A stretch of DNA of 64,000 nucleotides from Whitmania pigra (lineage: Eukaryota > Annelida > Clitellata > Hirudinida > Haemopidae), in contig JAJTWR010000311.1 of assembly GCA_021613335.1 (NCBI GenBank), positions 1,407,501 to 1,471,500 on the forward strand. The letters are read 5' to 3'. Position numbers and translations under genes: made by a program. The notes beneath the pieces were generated by a model. That model saw nothing but the letters and a program-made list of their open reading frames with translations. It made no database searches and had not been told where the DNA came from. Positions 49,566-64,000 of this stretch are shown here, piece after piece. Every line of letters starts with the position of its first letter. Within the stretch, counting starts at the first letter, position 1.

Positions 49566-52500
49566 ATGGGTTTTTTAAAATTGGAGGATGAGGTCTGTTT
49601 TTATTTGTAATGTGTTCATATCTAGACAACTATGCCTTTTGTATTGTTTTCCGCTAGCGTCAAAATTGCCGCAACTTGTAAATTATTCGCTGCAATCACC
49701 TTTTCAGCCAGGCCTTATCAAGGCATGTTTTCATGGAGACCCAGACGAAGTGCGGTCGCTTCTGCATAAGAAGGAAGATGTTAACTATCAGGATGTTCAG
49801 AAACGAACTCCTTTACATGCCGCAGCGTTTTGTGGAGAAGCTGAAATTTGCAAACTACTGATTCTCAATGGTGCCAGGGTAAACTCTAAAGACAGCAAGT
49901 GGCTTACACCCCTGCACAGAGCATGCGCCGTGAAAAGTGATGTTGGTTTTTCAGTTATTCATTGAATAATGTTTTTTTTTTCAAAATAAACCTTGAAATT
50001 TCCAATTTACGTAGGACACAGTTGAGGTGTTGCTAACACACCAAGCAGATGTCAGTGCAAGAGACAAAAACTGGCAGACACCTCTTCACATAGCAGTTTT
50101 TAGCAATGCCATAAAGTGTGCTGAACTGATGCTTCCAAACCTAACAAACATCAACATCTCAGACAGATCTGGAAGAACTTGTCTCCATCATGCTGCATTC
50201 TGTGGCCATATAGAGGTAATGATGAAATGTTTTTTTTAAACTTATATTTGCTTAATAAGTGATCTATCGACCTAATGGTACGCTTTTGAAATTCATGAAA
50301 GTCATAATCGCATGAATCATATTTTAGTTTTAAATTTAACACCATACCTTAACATGATTCAGTAGTGTGCAAACTTAACCTGACAAACTTGTTCTAAGTG
50401 AATGTAGCAGCTGTATATTTGTTTATTTTATCAACAAAAGCAAACAATCGAGACAATTAGGGTCATTTAGTGCAATCTCTTTTAGATGGTGCAAATGCTG
50501 CTCGAGAAGGGAGCCAACATAAATGCTTTGGACAAGAAAGATCGAAGGGCCATTCACTGGGCAGCTTATGTAGGTCATGTCGAGGTTGTCAGGCTGCTTA
50601 TCAGCTTCGGAGCTGAGATTGGATGCAGAGATAAACAGGTCAGTGTAAGAGAAGTTTCATTGGTGGATGTAATTAGGTCATGTGTCATGCTAAAGAATGC
50701 AGGTTTTAAAAGTTGCCTTTTTTTTTTTATCTAATGTGGAGTCATTCTTACCTTCTGCCAAATGCAGCACTAGAGATTTATTTTGTAATATTTTTGTTTT
50801 TAATAATTTGTTCTACAATTTTTAATAGCAATAAATAATGTTTAATTTAATATATAATAGATAATGAAATCAAATTCTAATAATAATTGTTTAACGGTTT
50901 GTGCATCAAGTGTTTGAATGGTCTACATTAGCTGATGCATGACTGTTGCTTGAAATTGCTTGATTGGTTCAAATTGAATCCTCATTAGTTCCTGGTAAAT
51001 GTTCAATGCAAATGAATTCTTGTGTTGATGTTGTAAAACACATGATTATATTAAAATACGTTATGAAATATTTTGAAATTAAAAAATGATTGGTGCCGAG
51101 CGAAGTTAAGGTTGTCATTTGATTTTTTATTCTTTTATCTTTGTTATAATTACGTGACCTAATTTCGTCATTGCAGTCTGTTTGTTTGTATATTGACTGG
51201 ACAAATACTGCTAAGCTGTTCTGCAATTTCATGTTTCCATCGGAATGAATTAAGTAAATATTTACAGACATGCATGTCACCACATTTGCACTATTTAAAT
51301 TTTGAGATATTAACATCGTTGACATCATAATCAAGAACTAGAAATGATTTAAGCTGTACACCCCCCTCCACGCTGCTTGTGCTGGTGGTCAGCTGGCGAT
51401 GGTTCGACTCCTGCTGGAGTTTGGAGCGGAGATGGACTCAACGACTGACCAGGGTAATTCCTGTCTGCACCTGGCCTGCCTCAATGGCCACGAATCCATT
51501 GTGAGGGAGCTTTTGGATCACAATGTCTCCCTTTACGTCACCAACCACAAGGGGATGGTGAGCGATACGTTTCTGAATTTGTTTTTAAGAAATTAACTCT
51601 TGTCGTTATTGTTGTTGTTATAACCATTAATAGGTTACATCATCCCACAATGGTGGTTGTGGAGATGGATTCAGTGGTGGTGGTGGTAAAAACATTAACA
51701 GGATGTTTGAATTGGAATTGAAATTGTATCAATCTTTTATCAGTTGTTAATCATCTTTAATAATTAATTAATTAATTAATTAATTTGTGTAATTAATTGT
51801 AGACTCCGTTGCACTGTGCTGCAATTGCCACTCATGGTGAAGGATGTCTGGAGATGCTAGTCAGTGACAAGCAGCTGGTTGATCAAAGGGTGATTCACTT
51901 ATTCAACCAATCAATGATTGTATTTATTTAATCAACCTATTAATGATTGCATTTGAAACATGATTTGTAGGTTCATTGTCTGTTTTAATGCTGATGAATC
52001 GTTTTTCTATGTCATCTGAAATGATAATTTTATTTAAACTTTTGATAATCATTGCAGTGATTCTTAATTAAGCAATGACAATGAACTTTATAATCAACTT
52101 TCAATTTCACTCGATTTAGTGTCTTGATGGCAAAACTCCTCTGCACCTTGTTACTAAGCATGGATTTGGAAAGAGGGCAGAATTACTCCTTAGGAGGGGT
52201 TAGTGTAACTTAGTAGCCTAGTTAATAATGCATTAAAGAGTTATTTACTTTGTTAATGACAAAGTGGAAGGCGATGATGATGCTTTTGATAATGCTGATT
52301 TTGTTGATGGACTTTGCAGGCGAAGTTGAACCCTAACCTTTAATTAATTAAAACTTTTTAAGTTATAAAACTTTAATTAATAAAACTTTTAATCATATGT
52401 TTCCATTGCAAGACTATTCTGTTTTATTCAATAAAGATGAGTTTTGGTGATCTAATTGAAAATGATTTTGGAGTTAAAAATAAATTTGTAATCGATGAAA

Positions 52501-55500
52501 CGTTGGAAGGTGCCGATCCGAGAACAACCGATTCCAACGGAAACACGGTACTCCATACTGCAGCATCTTACGGTCATTACCACCTCATTGAGATCTTTCT
52601 TAACGACGGATCAGCTGATTTGCTGAGGTTGACCATGTGGTTTTGTAATTCTTGTGTCATTTTAAAAATCAAATATCTTGAATTAATTCTTATTATAAAT
52701 GTTGACAATTTATAGTTGGTAATTGATCTTTGAAAATTATGAGATATCATATTGAACACTGTTATTAAGTGATTGTAATTACTAAAACTAAGTCTGCATT
52801 TGTCATTGTACTAATTCCTATTAAGTATTCATTTCTCGCATTCCATGTTGACCAAGTTTGAAACGAACTTTTCTTAATTTCAGAAAGGGATACTGCGGAA
52901 TGCTCCCCGTGCACGTGGCTGCTTTGAATGGATCGTACGACATCTTTCGAATCCTCCTGGCAGCCACGTTTTCGCGTGCAAAGTCCGAAACCCTCTTCCA
53001 CATGGACACCGTCGACGGTCTCGGAAGAAGTTGTCTTCACCTGGCTGCTTGCGGAGGGTTCGTGGAAATGAAGTTTTATGTTTTTGTGCTTCGTTCGCTC
53101 GAATGTGATTCTTATTGTTTGATTTGTTTAGTTGTTCCTTAGAAGAAGAATTTGCATGCTAAATGAAATTATAAGTTAATGCTAAACATGTTGTTTATAT
53201 AAATTTGTTGTCTGAGGTCTCTCATCATCTATCTCGATCAAAATGACTTTGTTTTCGGATTCATTGAAGCCTTTGTTTAACCAATTTAAGCAGAATATTT
53301 TAAAAATGTCATTTATTAAAATAACTTTGTGACATACAATAGGAATGCTGAAATGGTTGACACTCTTGTCATGTCAGGGGCTGATCACAATTTGTTGGAC
53401 AACGAAGGGAGGTTTGGATAAAATATTTATCATGTTTATTATTTGTATTATTTGTAAATATTATTACCCATAATAATTACACTCTTTTAATGATTTTATT
53501 TTATTTTTAAATTATAAGCTCGTAATGATTATGGTAATTTGTTGATCGGAGTTTTTATCGAATGGATTGCCATTAAATGTTAATAGAGAAAGTAGCTTCG
53601 GATTTATAATATTAAAATTAATTCAATAAAAATTAAAAATCATTTTAATAAGCAGGTTCTACCTGAAAAATTGTTACCTTATGTTTATAAACTCACATGA
53701 CAATCCAGTACATTTCTGTTGTTAAGCAGTGGTTAACATGATCAATATTTGATGCAGTGATGAATTATTAACTAACGACAACTTCATTAACACCATCATC
53801 ACCATAAATTACTATCCATTACTATTACTAATTACAAAAGTTATTGATATTCAGGTCAGCATTGCACTATGCAACCTTGATGGGGCACCATAACTGTGTC
53901 GTCAGTCTGGTCATGGTTGGCACGAAGATGTGGACAGCTGACAAGAAGGGCTGCTCACCACTCCATTATGCAGCTGCTTATGATCAGGAGGGCAGGTGGG
54001 CGGGGTTCTAACATCGTTTACTTGCTTCTAATTGGCTGTTACATGTCGACGTTACCGAGGTGACTTTGAACATGCGCTTTGATTGGATCGGGTTGGAGAT
54101 CCTACTTAATTGGAAATCTAATCTCTATTTGGTGATTTTTTCTCGTTTTGTTTAAAAATAAAAAAACAATCTGCTATTTGCAACATTGCAGGATTGTTGA
54201 ATACCTGCTTCAAAACAACGCTGATCCAAGCTCAAAAGACATCAATGGATACACTCCGACACATTACGCTGCCTTCAATGGGCACAAAACTTCTCTTGAG
54301 ATGGTAATGATGTCTGCTTTACACTAATAATAATAATAATAGTATTAATAATAATAACAATAATCATAGTAATCACAATAATTATCAGCACCATCATTGC
54401 CATTTCTTAACCATCATCTATGATTTTATTGTGATCCTATGATACGTTTATATTACCGTATAAAGTATGTGTGGTGTATTAAGAAACATAGTGAGGAATC
54501 ATGATGAGATTTAGTTATTTCAACATTTAAGAATTTCTGAATAAATTAGATTTGAATTCCTTTTCAGTTGTTGGACCTGACAGCAAGAGAACTTTTGAAC
54601 AGTAAAAATCATCAGCAACTCTATTCACCTCTCCATCTTGCTGTCAGTTTCAGTTGATTATCAGTTATTATTCAATTTATCAGTTAATACTAATTTTATT
54701 AGTCATTAATGTATTTGTCAATAATTTATCAGTTAGTAAATATTTTTTATTAAAATTTTCATCTGGTAATTAATATTGCTAAACCCAATCAAAAAGATTT
54801 TAACAAAGCCTACGAAATTATTTGAGTCTATGAATCTTGTCTTGTAACTTGCAATGTAAACAATTTGAACTGAAGGCTTCAAATGCTCATGTGGAGGCCC
54901 TGAATGCCATCATCAACTACACTGTCAACATCGACACCCAAGATTCAAGAGGCATGTTTTATTTATAATTACAATTATAATTATATGTCAGTTTAATATG
55001 TTATGTTTATGTTTATGCTTAAAAGTCATTTTAAATGAATTTTATTCTTGGTAACGAGTTGCTTGCATTATGTTAATTTTATGTCTAAAATTCTGAAATT
55101 CTTTAAGTGAATGCATTAATAATTGATATATTTGTTACTTCTTGTTGTTTTGTAATCAATTAAGTTTGAATTAAGTTTCAATTGAAGCATTATTACTTGC
55201 ATGAACACGACATGCTAATCATAAATGAATCATAACTTTTATATCCAATCACCAGGCAGATCAGCCCTCCACTTGGCTGCCAGCAAGGGTCATGACCTTT
55301 GTTGTGAGACCCTGTTGAACAGTGGTGCCTCTCCCAAACTGCAGGATCTCATCTCAAGGGCAACACCTTTGCACTTGGCAGGTTATCATTAATTAATTAG
55401 ATTAATTAATTAATTAATTAGGATTAATGTCCCTTGTTATCTCATTGTGAACGGATGTATTCACACATTTGCATGTTCAAAATGATGGTGATGGATAACA

Positions 55501-58500
55501 GTAGCAATGGCATTGTATCCAAATGTTTTAGATTAATCGGTAAAAATAATTAATTAAGTTTAATTTTTACATTATTGCTGATCGAAAATTTTTTAAACAT
55601 TTTTTTGAGGCTTAAATTACTTTATAATGTTATTTTAAGCTTAAATAACTTTATATTATGTTATTTGAAGCCTACATGGGCCACTTGAACTGTGTCAAGT
55701 TGATGCTGAAAGATGAAGACAAAGAATTGATTGATTGCCTCGATGACTTTGACAGGTTTTGACATTTTTGATTAATCATTTGGTGACAGGTTTTGATGAT
55801 ATTCATTAATCATTTTCTACAATTTATTTCATATTGTTGATGCTTATGCAGTTATGCACTGTTTTCACTCAATTGTCTGTTATCCAGCTGTGGGTACAAA
55901 TGTGTCATTATGAAATTGTTTGTAGTCTCCTTTAATTTAATGAATGTTTCTGTTTCTAAATGATAACAATAAATTTATAATGACAAATAATTAATAATGT
56001 TATCATTTATAATAATTATTGCCACAAATAAGATGTTACAATAAATTATAATTTGTAATGCTATTTTAGAATACTATTATGTATTACATTATCTACATTG
56101 TTACACAGTCAACAATAATAATAATTAATAATAAATACATTATTTTCTAAATAATTCCTCTAGAACTCCACTGATGATGGCTTGCATGAGAGACAACAAT
56201 GATGTGGCTTCCTACCTCATCAACAACATGGCAAATGTTACTGCCGTTGACTGCTTCAAGAGAACTGCTTTGCATCATGTTGTCAGTTTGCAGTTGTTAT
56301 TGTTGTTATTACTATATAATAAACAAGTTAATTACTAAATAATCACTATTTAAATGGTTTAATTATTAAATAATTACAAATTATTATTATTGTAAATTAT
56401 AAATAATTATAATTTTATAGGATTTGTTCCTTGACATGAAAAAATTGTTTAATGAATATTTATATTAAAGTGGGTGATAAATAAAAAATAAAATATATCA
56501 CTTACAAATTTTGAAATAAATCAGTAAACAAAAGTTGCTACTATGGTGATTGTAATGTTCTCAATGATCACAGGCAATGACAGATGGTGAAGTTGTGACT
56601 ACTATTATAATTTTGTAATTGTTGAAATTATTATTATTGATTATTGATTATTGATTATTAATTATAGATTAACTATTGTTGTTATCAAAATTATCATTGC
56701 CACAAGGCTGCCCATGGTCATGAAAGCACGGCCGAGACACTGCTTCGTGTTATGCCCAAGATGGAGATGGGGGACTTCAGGGGGTTCACACCTGTGCATT
56801 TGGCAGCCATGTATGGACATGTGGGTCTCTTGACCACACTCTTACAGGTAAGATGTAAGAGATGAACAAATAACTTAACATGAAAGCAACTAATCTGCAA
56901 ATAAGGGTGGTGTTGATGATGGTGATGATGATTACGATGATCGGTTCTTCCTATGGTTTCAGGTTGGTGGTGATCCAGATGCATTGGACAGGAACAGATT
57001 CACACCTTTGCATTGGGCATGTTACAATGGTGAGCTGTCAGGGAATTAATTTTTATCATTATTATCATAAAACTAAATATCGCCATTAAATGTTGATTTT
57101 TCTACGTTTTATAAATAATATTTATCATACCTTTATAGCAGCTGTTATCATTTAATTGATAATGACATTGTAAATATTTGTGATGACCTAAAGGTTAAAA
57201 TATCACTATCAATATAGGTCACGAGAGCTGTGTCGAGTTGTTGTTGGAAAAAGGCACAAATGACAAAGGATTCTTGGGAAATCAGTTCAGTCCCCTGCAT
57301 TGTTCTGTGTGAGGCATTTGAGTCTGTTATAAAGGAACAATTATTAATATAATAATTATTAATATTAATAAAAGTTTTATATGATTAAAAATAGTAATAA
57401 TCACTCTTGCCTAGAGATCACATTTTAATTTTGTGCACTTACATGTGTTAAGTGTAAATATTTTTCATCACGTCTTAATTATCACTACATAAATTATAAA
57501 TAAATTGTATAACTTAAATTGTTTAAACATTAATGAATTTAATGATTAACCAAATAATTTGTTAAATTCTTACAGCATCACAGGCCATGATACTTGCTCT
57601 GAACTTCTACTTGACAACAAGGAAGCAGATATTGTCATGCTCAGGGATGTGTGTGGGAGGTGGGTTTGGGATTCTTAACATTAATTAGTAATTAATAGGA
57701 TTACAATTGTCATGACAACAAGCTTGTTTAATTCCAAAATTATAAGATATAATATTTCCTCAAAAAACTCATACGAGAAATAAATTACTACAGTTTACCT
57801 TGATATAATAGTCAGTGATATAATAATTTGAATAATAAGTTAATACAATATTAGTTGCTTAATAAAATATTAGTCGACTATTGTTTATCGACAGAACTCC
57901 GATCCATGCGGCCATCTTTGGAGGTCACACGGACATCCTTCAAGTTCTCATCGACAAAGGAGGAGACTTAAACCTCTGCGACTTCCGACTTAAAACTCCT
58001 CTCATGTACGCTGCTTCCTCTGGAAAGGCAATTGCTCTTGGTATGTTCCTTGGACATCCCTTTGTTATGACTTGGTAATTAGTTAAGTAATTAATTATTA
58101 ATTATTATGAGTTGTGCACCTGAGTTAATATAGTTAATATTGTTTTTCGATTACATTTTAAAAGTTATTAAGATTTCACATGTTCTAAATGTACATTAAA
58201 TTAAAATTAAAATCACTTTATTCTTCTTAATTCTTATATTCTTCTAATTGTGCAATGCCTTCCACAGAGATGTTGTTGAATTACGAAGCTGACTTCACAC
58301 TTCTCGATGAGAATGGAAACACAGCTCTTCACTACGCTTGCATCCACGTTAGTTGAACAACCGTGACATTTAATTGTTGAGCTATTAATATTTAATTGTT
58401 AAGCCAATAATATTTAATTGTTAAGCCAATAATATTTAATTTTTTGATAATTGTTTGCTTATATTTTTATTTGTCTACATTTTGCCTTGATATCATTATA

Positions 58501-59859
58501 ATGGTATCTCAGTTAAAAGTTTTCAACTGTTTAATAAAAATTAAGTTATTTTTGATTTGCATGTTTGGGTGCAGAAAAACGAAGAGGCAGCCATGTTGTT
58601 GTTGGACAGAATCCACCACAGAGACCTCATTGACCAGCAGAACAAAGAATCAAAAACGTAAACATTTCAGATTTTTCAGTTACAATTAAGTTACAATTCC
58701 TTATTTTTGTAAAGTTTTGGTCCTCATTTGCATGCATCAGCTTCAGCAACATTCCACTTGGAAATGTTGCAATTGTTTTTCATGCTTTGTGGTGTTTTTT
58801 TATTTTGAAAACTTTATGTTGCTAAATTTGCATGTTTTACTGCTTCACAACAACTTTTATTATAATTTTTTTATTAATACATTGTGGTATTCTTTATCTG
58901 CTAAGTATTGATAAGGCTTAAAAATATTCAAAATTTTGCATTAATTTCCATCAATTGCTTAAATATAGCTATTAATTTTTGTTTAAAAATAAAGGAGTCA
59001 CTGACAATTGATATTAGCAATTAACATTAACACAACAACAACAACAACCACACAAACAGATGCCTCCATTATGCTGCTCAGCATGGAATGGTTCCAGTCG
59101 TTCGACAGCTTCTGACCAAAGGAGCGAACATCTACCTCGTAGATAACAAGGGTTTGTGGATGATGTTAATCAATAAAATAATTGTTAATTTTAATAATGC
59201 TAATGTTTAATGCATTATAATATTATTAACAATAGTATATAATAGTATATAATATCTTATCTAATTTTAGATAGTTTTCTAAATGTGAATTACTGTAACC
59301 ATTGCTTGTTTAAAAGCGATTGTTTTCTGAGATTAGGATATTATATTCATAAATATTAAATGCATTCAAAAATACATTGTTGAAAAATAATCTCGAAATG
59401 TTAAACTTATTTCTAAATTATTAGAATGAATATTAACGGCAATTAATTCACAAATCCAGGAAACATTCCTGCCTTGTCGTGCATTCCTGATGCCAAGGTG
59501 GCCGAATGCCTCTTCATCTTGCTGCATCAGATGAGTCATCGACCTGATTTCCTGACCTTCTTTTCGAGACCTTTCATTGGCCATGGTTTTATATCTTTTT
59601 AATTTTTAAATTAAAGTACTTTCCCATTCTTTTAAACTGATTAATTAAAATTGCCACTTATAAATTAAATTAACCTTTTTAAATTGATTGAACAAAACAT
59701 ATAAAAATCGTAACATTAATATTACAAATGACCTCAATTAGCAATCTTTTTTTATTGTATTTTGATTGGTTGATGTTTTTAGGTCACGAATCCCCCATCC
59801 ATTGTCCTTCAGAAGGGAAGCAGGAGTCTGTGCAGAGTTCAGACTCGGAATTTTATTGA
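49566..59859 (+). CDS. ANKRD28: Protein phosphatase 6 regulatory ankyrin repeat subunit (ANKRD28/44/52)
   Basis: I could thread 27 exons with matching phases from MGFLKLEDE (49566-49592) to the last exon 59783-59859, which ends SSDSEFY. Exons start at 49708, 50015, 50486, 51354, 51803, 52120, 52510, 52884, 53343, 53855, 54192, 54568, 54876, 55256, 55671, 56164, 56707, 56963, 57218, 57576, 57895, 58268, 58575, 59060, 59460 and 59783. The protein is a near-continuous array of ankyrin repeats (for example KRTPLHAAAFCGEAEICKLL, RRAIHWAAYVGHVEVVRLLI, GYTPTHYAAFNGHKTSLEM). Its N-terminus (GDPDEVRSLLHKKEDVNYQD) and SDSE-Y end match ANKRD28/44/52. These subunits scaffold PP6 with a SAPS subunit. The vertebrate paralogues split later, so the symbol is a family label. 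The intron after 54951 appears to use a GC donor. Confidence 0.95.
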
Positions 59860-61929
59860 TTTCACAAAATATTTGTTTCCACTTTCCTCTTGCTGAATTT
59901 CTCATTATTTAAGTTCTGTGATCGCAATCTGGTATTCAATGTTGATGCTTGATTTACTGATTTGTTTTACAATCTGGAGGCTCAATCTTCATCTGAAATA
60001 AGATCGTATAATTCAATTATTGCTAATCTAATGCATTGCATTAATTAAGGTTTGAATTAATTTAGTTTTAATGTTACTTTTCATTTTAAATTATTCTTTT
60101 GTTTCTTTAGAAAACATTCAATCTGAAATCTTGTTAAATCTCCTGAGAAACTCAATCTTTCCTGAGGAATTATTTTTTTTTTTACTTTTTATTTTCATTT
60201 TGCACACAATTCTCACAAATGTTTGCTGGAATGTGTGGAAAGTCAGACATTGAGTCGTTACCTGCCTCTGCTCAAACATTAATATTCATTTATATGCGAA
60301 TGATTTTGGCTCTAATGACGTTTAAATTATTTATGTGATACTTCATTAATGGTTTAATCAACCGAATATGTGCCCACAATAATTTCAATATTTGTATCAT
60401 TGCATAAGAAAATTAATTATTCATAATAATTATCATCGCTGCTTTTCGTCTTAATCACAGTCCAGCACTCCTTAGCTGATTGTTATTTTTATATTTTTTG
60501 CTGCCATGTTTGTATCACCAGTGATTGATTGATTGATTCAAACACTCAACTTTTTCATAGCTTGATTGATTGAACTTCGTCACTCACTTGATTGAAGTGT
60601 TGCAAAGCACATGACGCTGATTGAATTTATTACAGTAATTCTCGATTTGTTTTCCAAATAAATTATGATAACTTACACTTCATTTGAATAGTCTATGAGT
60701 CTGAGCGTGATTATATTTTATTATTTATTTTTATTGTTATGGAGAGTGTTTCAATAGAGCTTCAATATCGTGAAGAATGCTTTTCAAAAAAATACCAAGG
60801 CGGTATGAAAACTGGCTGGAGTGATGTTGGTCAGTGAAATCAGTGGGAGTCTCTTGGTGCCGAAGTGAGCCTTTGCATTAACGGCGTGTGAGTTAAGAAG
60901 CTGGTGGAACAGAAGCAGAACTGCGCGTGACTTAGGAGAAACTGTGCAGCTTGTTAGTGTTGCTATTTTGTAGTTAATCTAGCTTGTAGTTAATCTAGTT
61001 TGTAGTTAATCTATTTTGTAGTTAATCTAGTTTGTAGTTAATCTATTTTGTAGTTAATCTTTTTGACAAATGCGATTCCAATGGAAGCCATGAAAAAATT
61101 AAGTGACATGTTCATGTATTCTTTTTTTGTATGTCGACTTCGCCTATGCATTGATGCAGGCACATTAAATTTCAAAACCTTCTGAATGCGATTTCAAAAA
61201 AAAAAATATCTGCGACTGTCCAAAACTAAAATTAACTCAAAGCCCGTGCTTTTGTCAGCTCAAGTGAAGCTTTGTCGGAATTTTATTTGGGCTGAAATGA
61301 CATGCGAACTTGCAAAAATTTTTAAATATGACAGCTTTTACATGATTTCATGCTCTGCATCGTCAGAGGTCTGCATTTGAGCCAGCTTTTCAGATCTGAT
61401 TTTTAAAAATCATTGAAGCAGAACATATTTGAACAACGTTTAAGACAAATAAAATCCATCATATGTGATGAAGTGTGAAATAATAATAAATAATGCATTA
61501 ACAAATCCTCAAAATAAAATATAATTTTATCGACACCGGCCTCTAAACGTAAAATCTTCCAGCGGCGTGCTGAGTGATGAATTTTTAACAATAGAAAACA
61601 GCATTGAAGGGAGGTTCTTATGGGAGGCTGAGGAGTATTTGTTGATGTTCAAGTAGCGTGACTAAATGATTGAATCATTCACATGGCTTATTTGTTGCTG
61701 CCCCTCTATTGTTCAAGCAATCAATGTTCTCAAAGTGTTGTCGTCTATTATTCTCACAGTTCTGATCATTTCGCTAAATTTCATTTCGAAAAACAAACGC
61801 TGGGTTAGAAACAATATTTCGACAATAAAAAAAGACGTTATCAAAATAGTTCGGATAAGACACAAAAATTAGTTAAACCTTTGAGACATTTAGAAAGTTT
61901 TTTGTGCCCAACGAACCTGGTGGCTCAAA
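59860..61929. other. Intergenic, 3' UTR of ANKRD28-like gene and minisatellite
   Basis: No gene recognised in 2 kb. Short ORFs (such as 60071-60253) lack coding character. A 16-17-bp minisatellite lies at 60967-61063. Confidence 0.55.
60967..61063. repeat. Minisatellite, about six copies of TTGTAGTTAATCTAGTT
   Basis: The unit is 16-17 bp, with alternating TAGTT and TATTT endings that suggest a higher-order two-unit step. It lies between the ANKRD28-like gene and the last gene. Confidence 0.9.
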
Positions 61930-63961
<2,032 letters not shown>

Positions 63962-64000
63962 GAAAGTACTAGTATTAATTGATTATTAAGTATAAATAAA

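Noticed and set aside
52319..52345. TTTGCAG acceptor at 52319 as the next ANKRD28-like exon
   Set aside because: In the required phase it hits a stop after a few codons. The acceptor before 52510 restores the ankyrin repeat.

Overview
This is eukaryotic nuclear DNA from an AT-rich animal genome. The genes are split by many mostly short GT-AG introns. Their products are clear metazoan orthologues: SLC39A13, sideroflexin, RIOK2, OSTC, AP3M, EVA1C, ZFAND, SRRM1, ARL5 and ANKRD28/44/52. The flanks hold decayed non-LTR retrotransposon pieces, a hAT-like element, tRNA-derived SINE sequence and very long (ATT)n arrays. No operons, Shine-Dalgarno sites or CRISPR are present. A lophotrochozoan such as a leech or other annelid would fit, but that is an inference from composition and style, not a proof.

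Layout. 1-7.2 kb: gene-poor, repeat-rich DNA with an (ATT)n array, a reverse-transcriptase fossil, a SINE and a few GC-richer ORFs of unknown status. 7.2-10.5 kb (-): ZIP13 zinc transporter. 12.5-16.1 kb (-): sideroflexin. 17.5-20.0 kb (-): RIO kinase 2, head-to-head with 20.3-21.5 kb (+) OSTC. 22.2-25.7 kb (-): AP-3 mu subunit, all main exons including a tiny first exon. 28.8-39.4 kb (+): 3' part of an EVA-1C type guidance receptor. Its largest recognised intron contains a LINE fragment and two identical intronless A20/AN1 zinc-finger genes on the opposite strand; a hAT-like element sits in the next intron. 40.7-45.0 kb (+): SRRM1 (SRm160). 45.4-46.8 kb (+): small claudin-like four-TM protein. 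48.0-49.0 kb (-): ARL5, head-to-head with 49.6-59.9 kb (+) the ANKRD28-type regulatory subunit of protein phosphatase 6, reconstructed as 27 exons. 61.9-64.0 kb (+): multi-TM protein running to or beyond the window edge.

The most striking non-protein element is in one SRRM1 intron (41.49-42.32 kb). It is a tandem array of seven C/D-box snoRNA copies, about 110 bp apart. Four have different but exactly complementary terminal stems, a fifth has an imperfect one, and two look decayed. The best copies carry the same 13-nt guide before the D box, complementary to a highly conserved stretch of 18S rRNA. A 66-nt hairpin lies between copies 1 and 2.

Several proteins share one oddity: Asp/Glu-rich insertions encoded by GAT/GAA-type trinucleotide runs. 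They occur in the RIOK2 catalytic domain, in the EVA1C lectin domain and in a ZIP13 loop. They echo the trinucleotide arrays in the introns. All functional calls come from reading the sequence against remembered family features; no database search was run.
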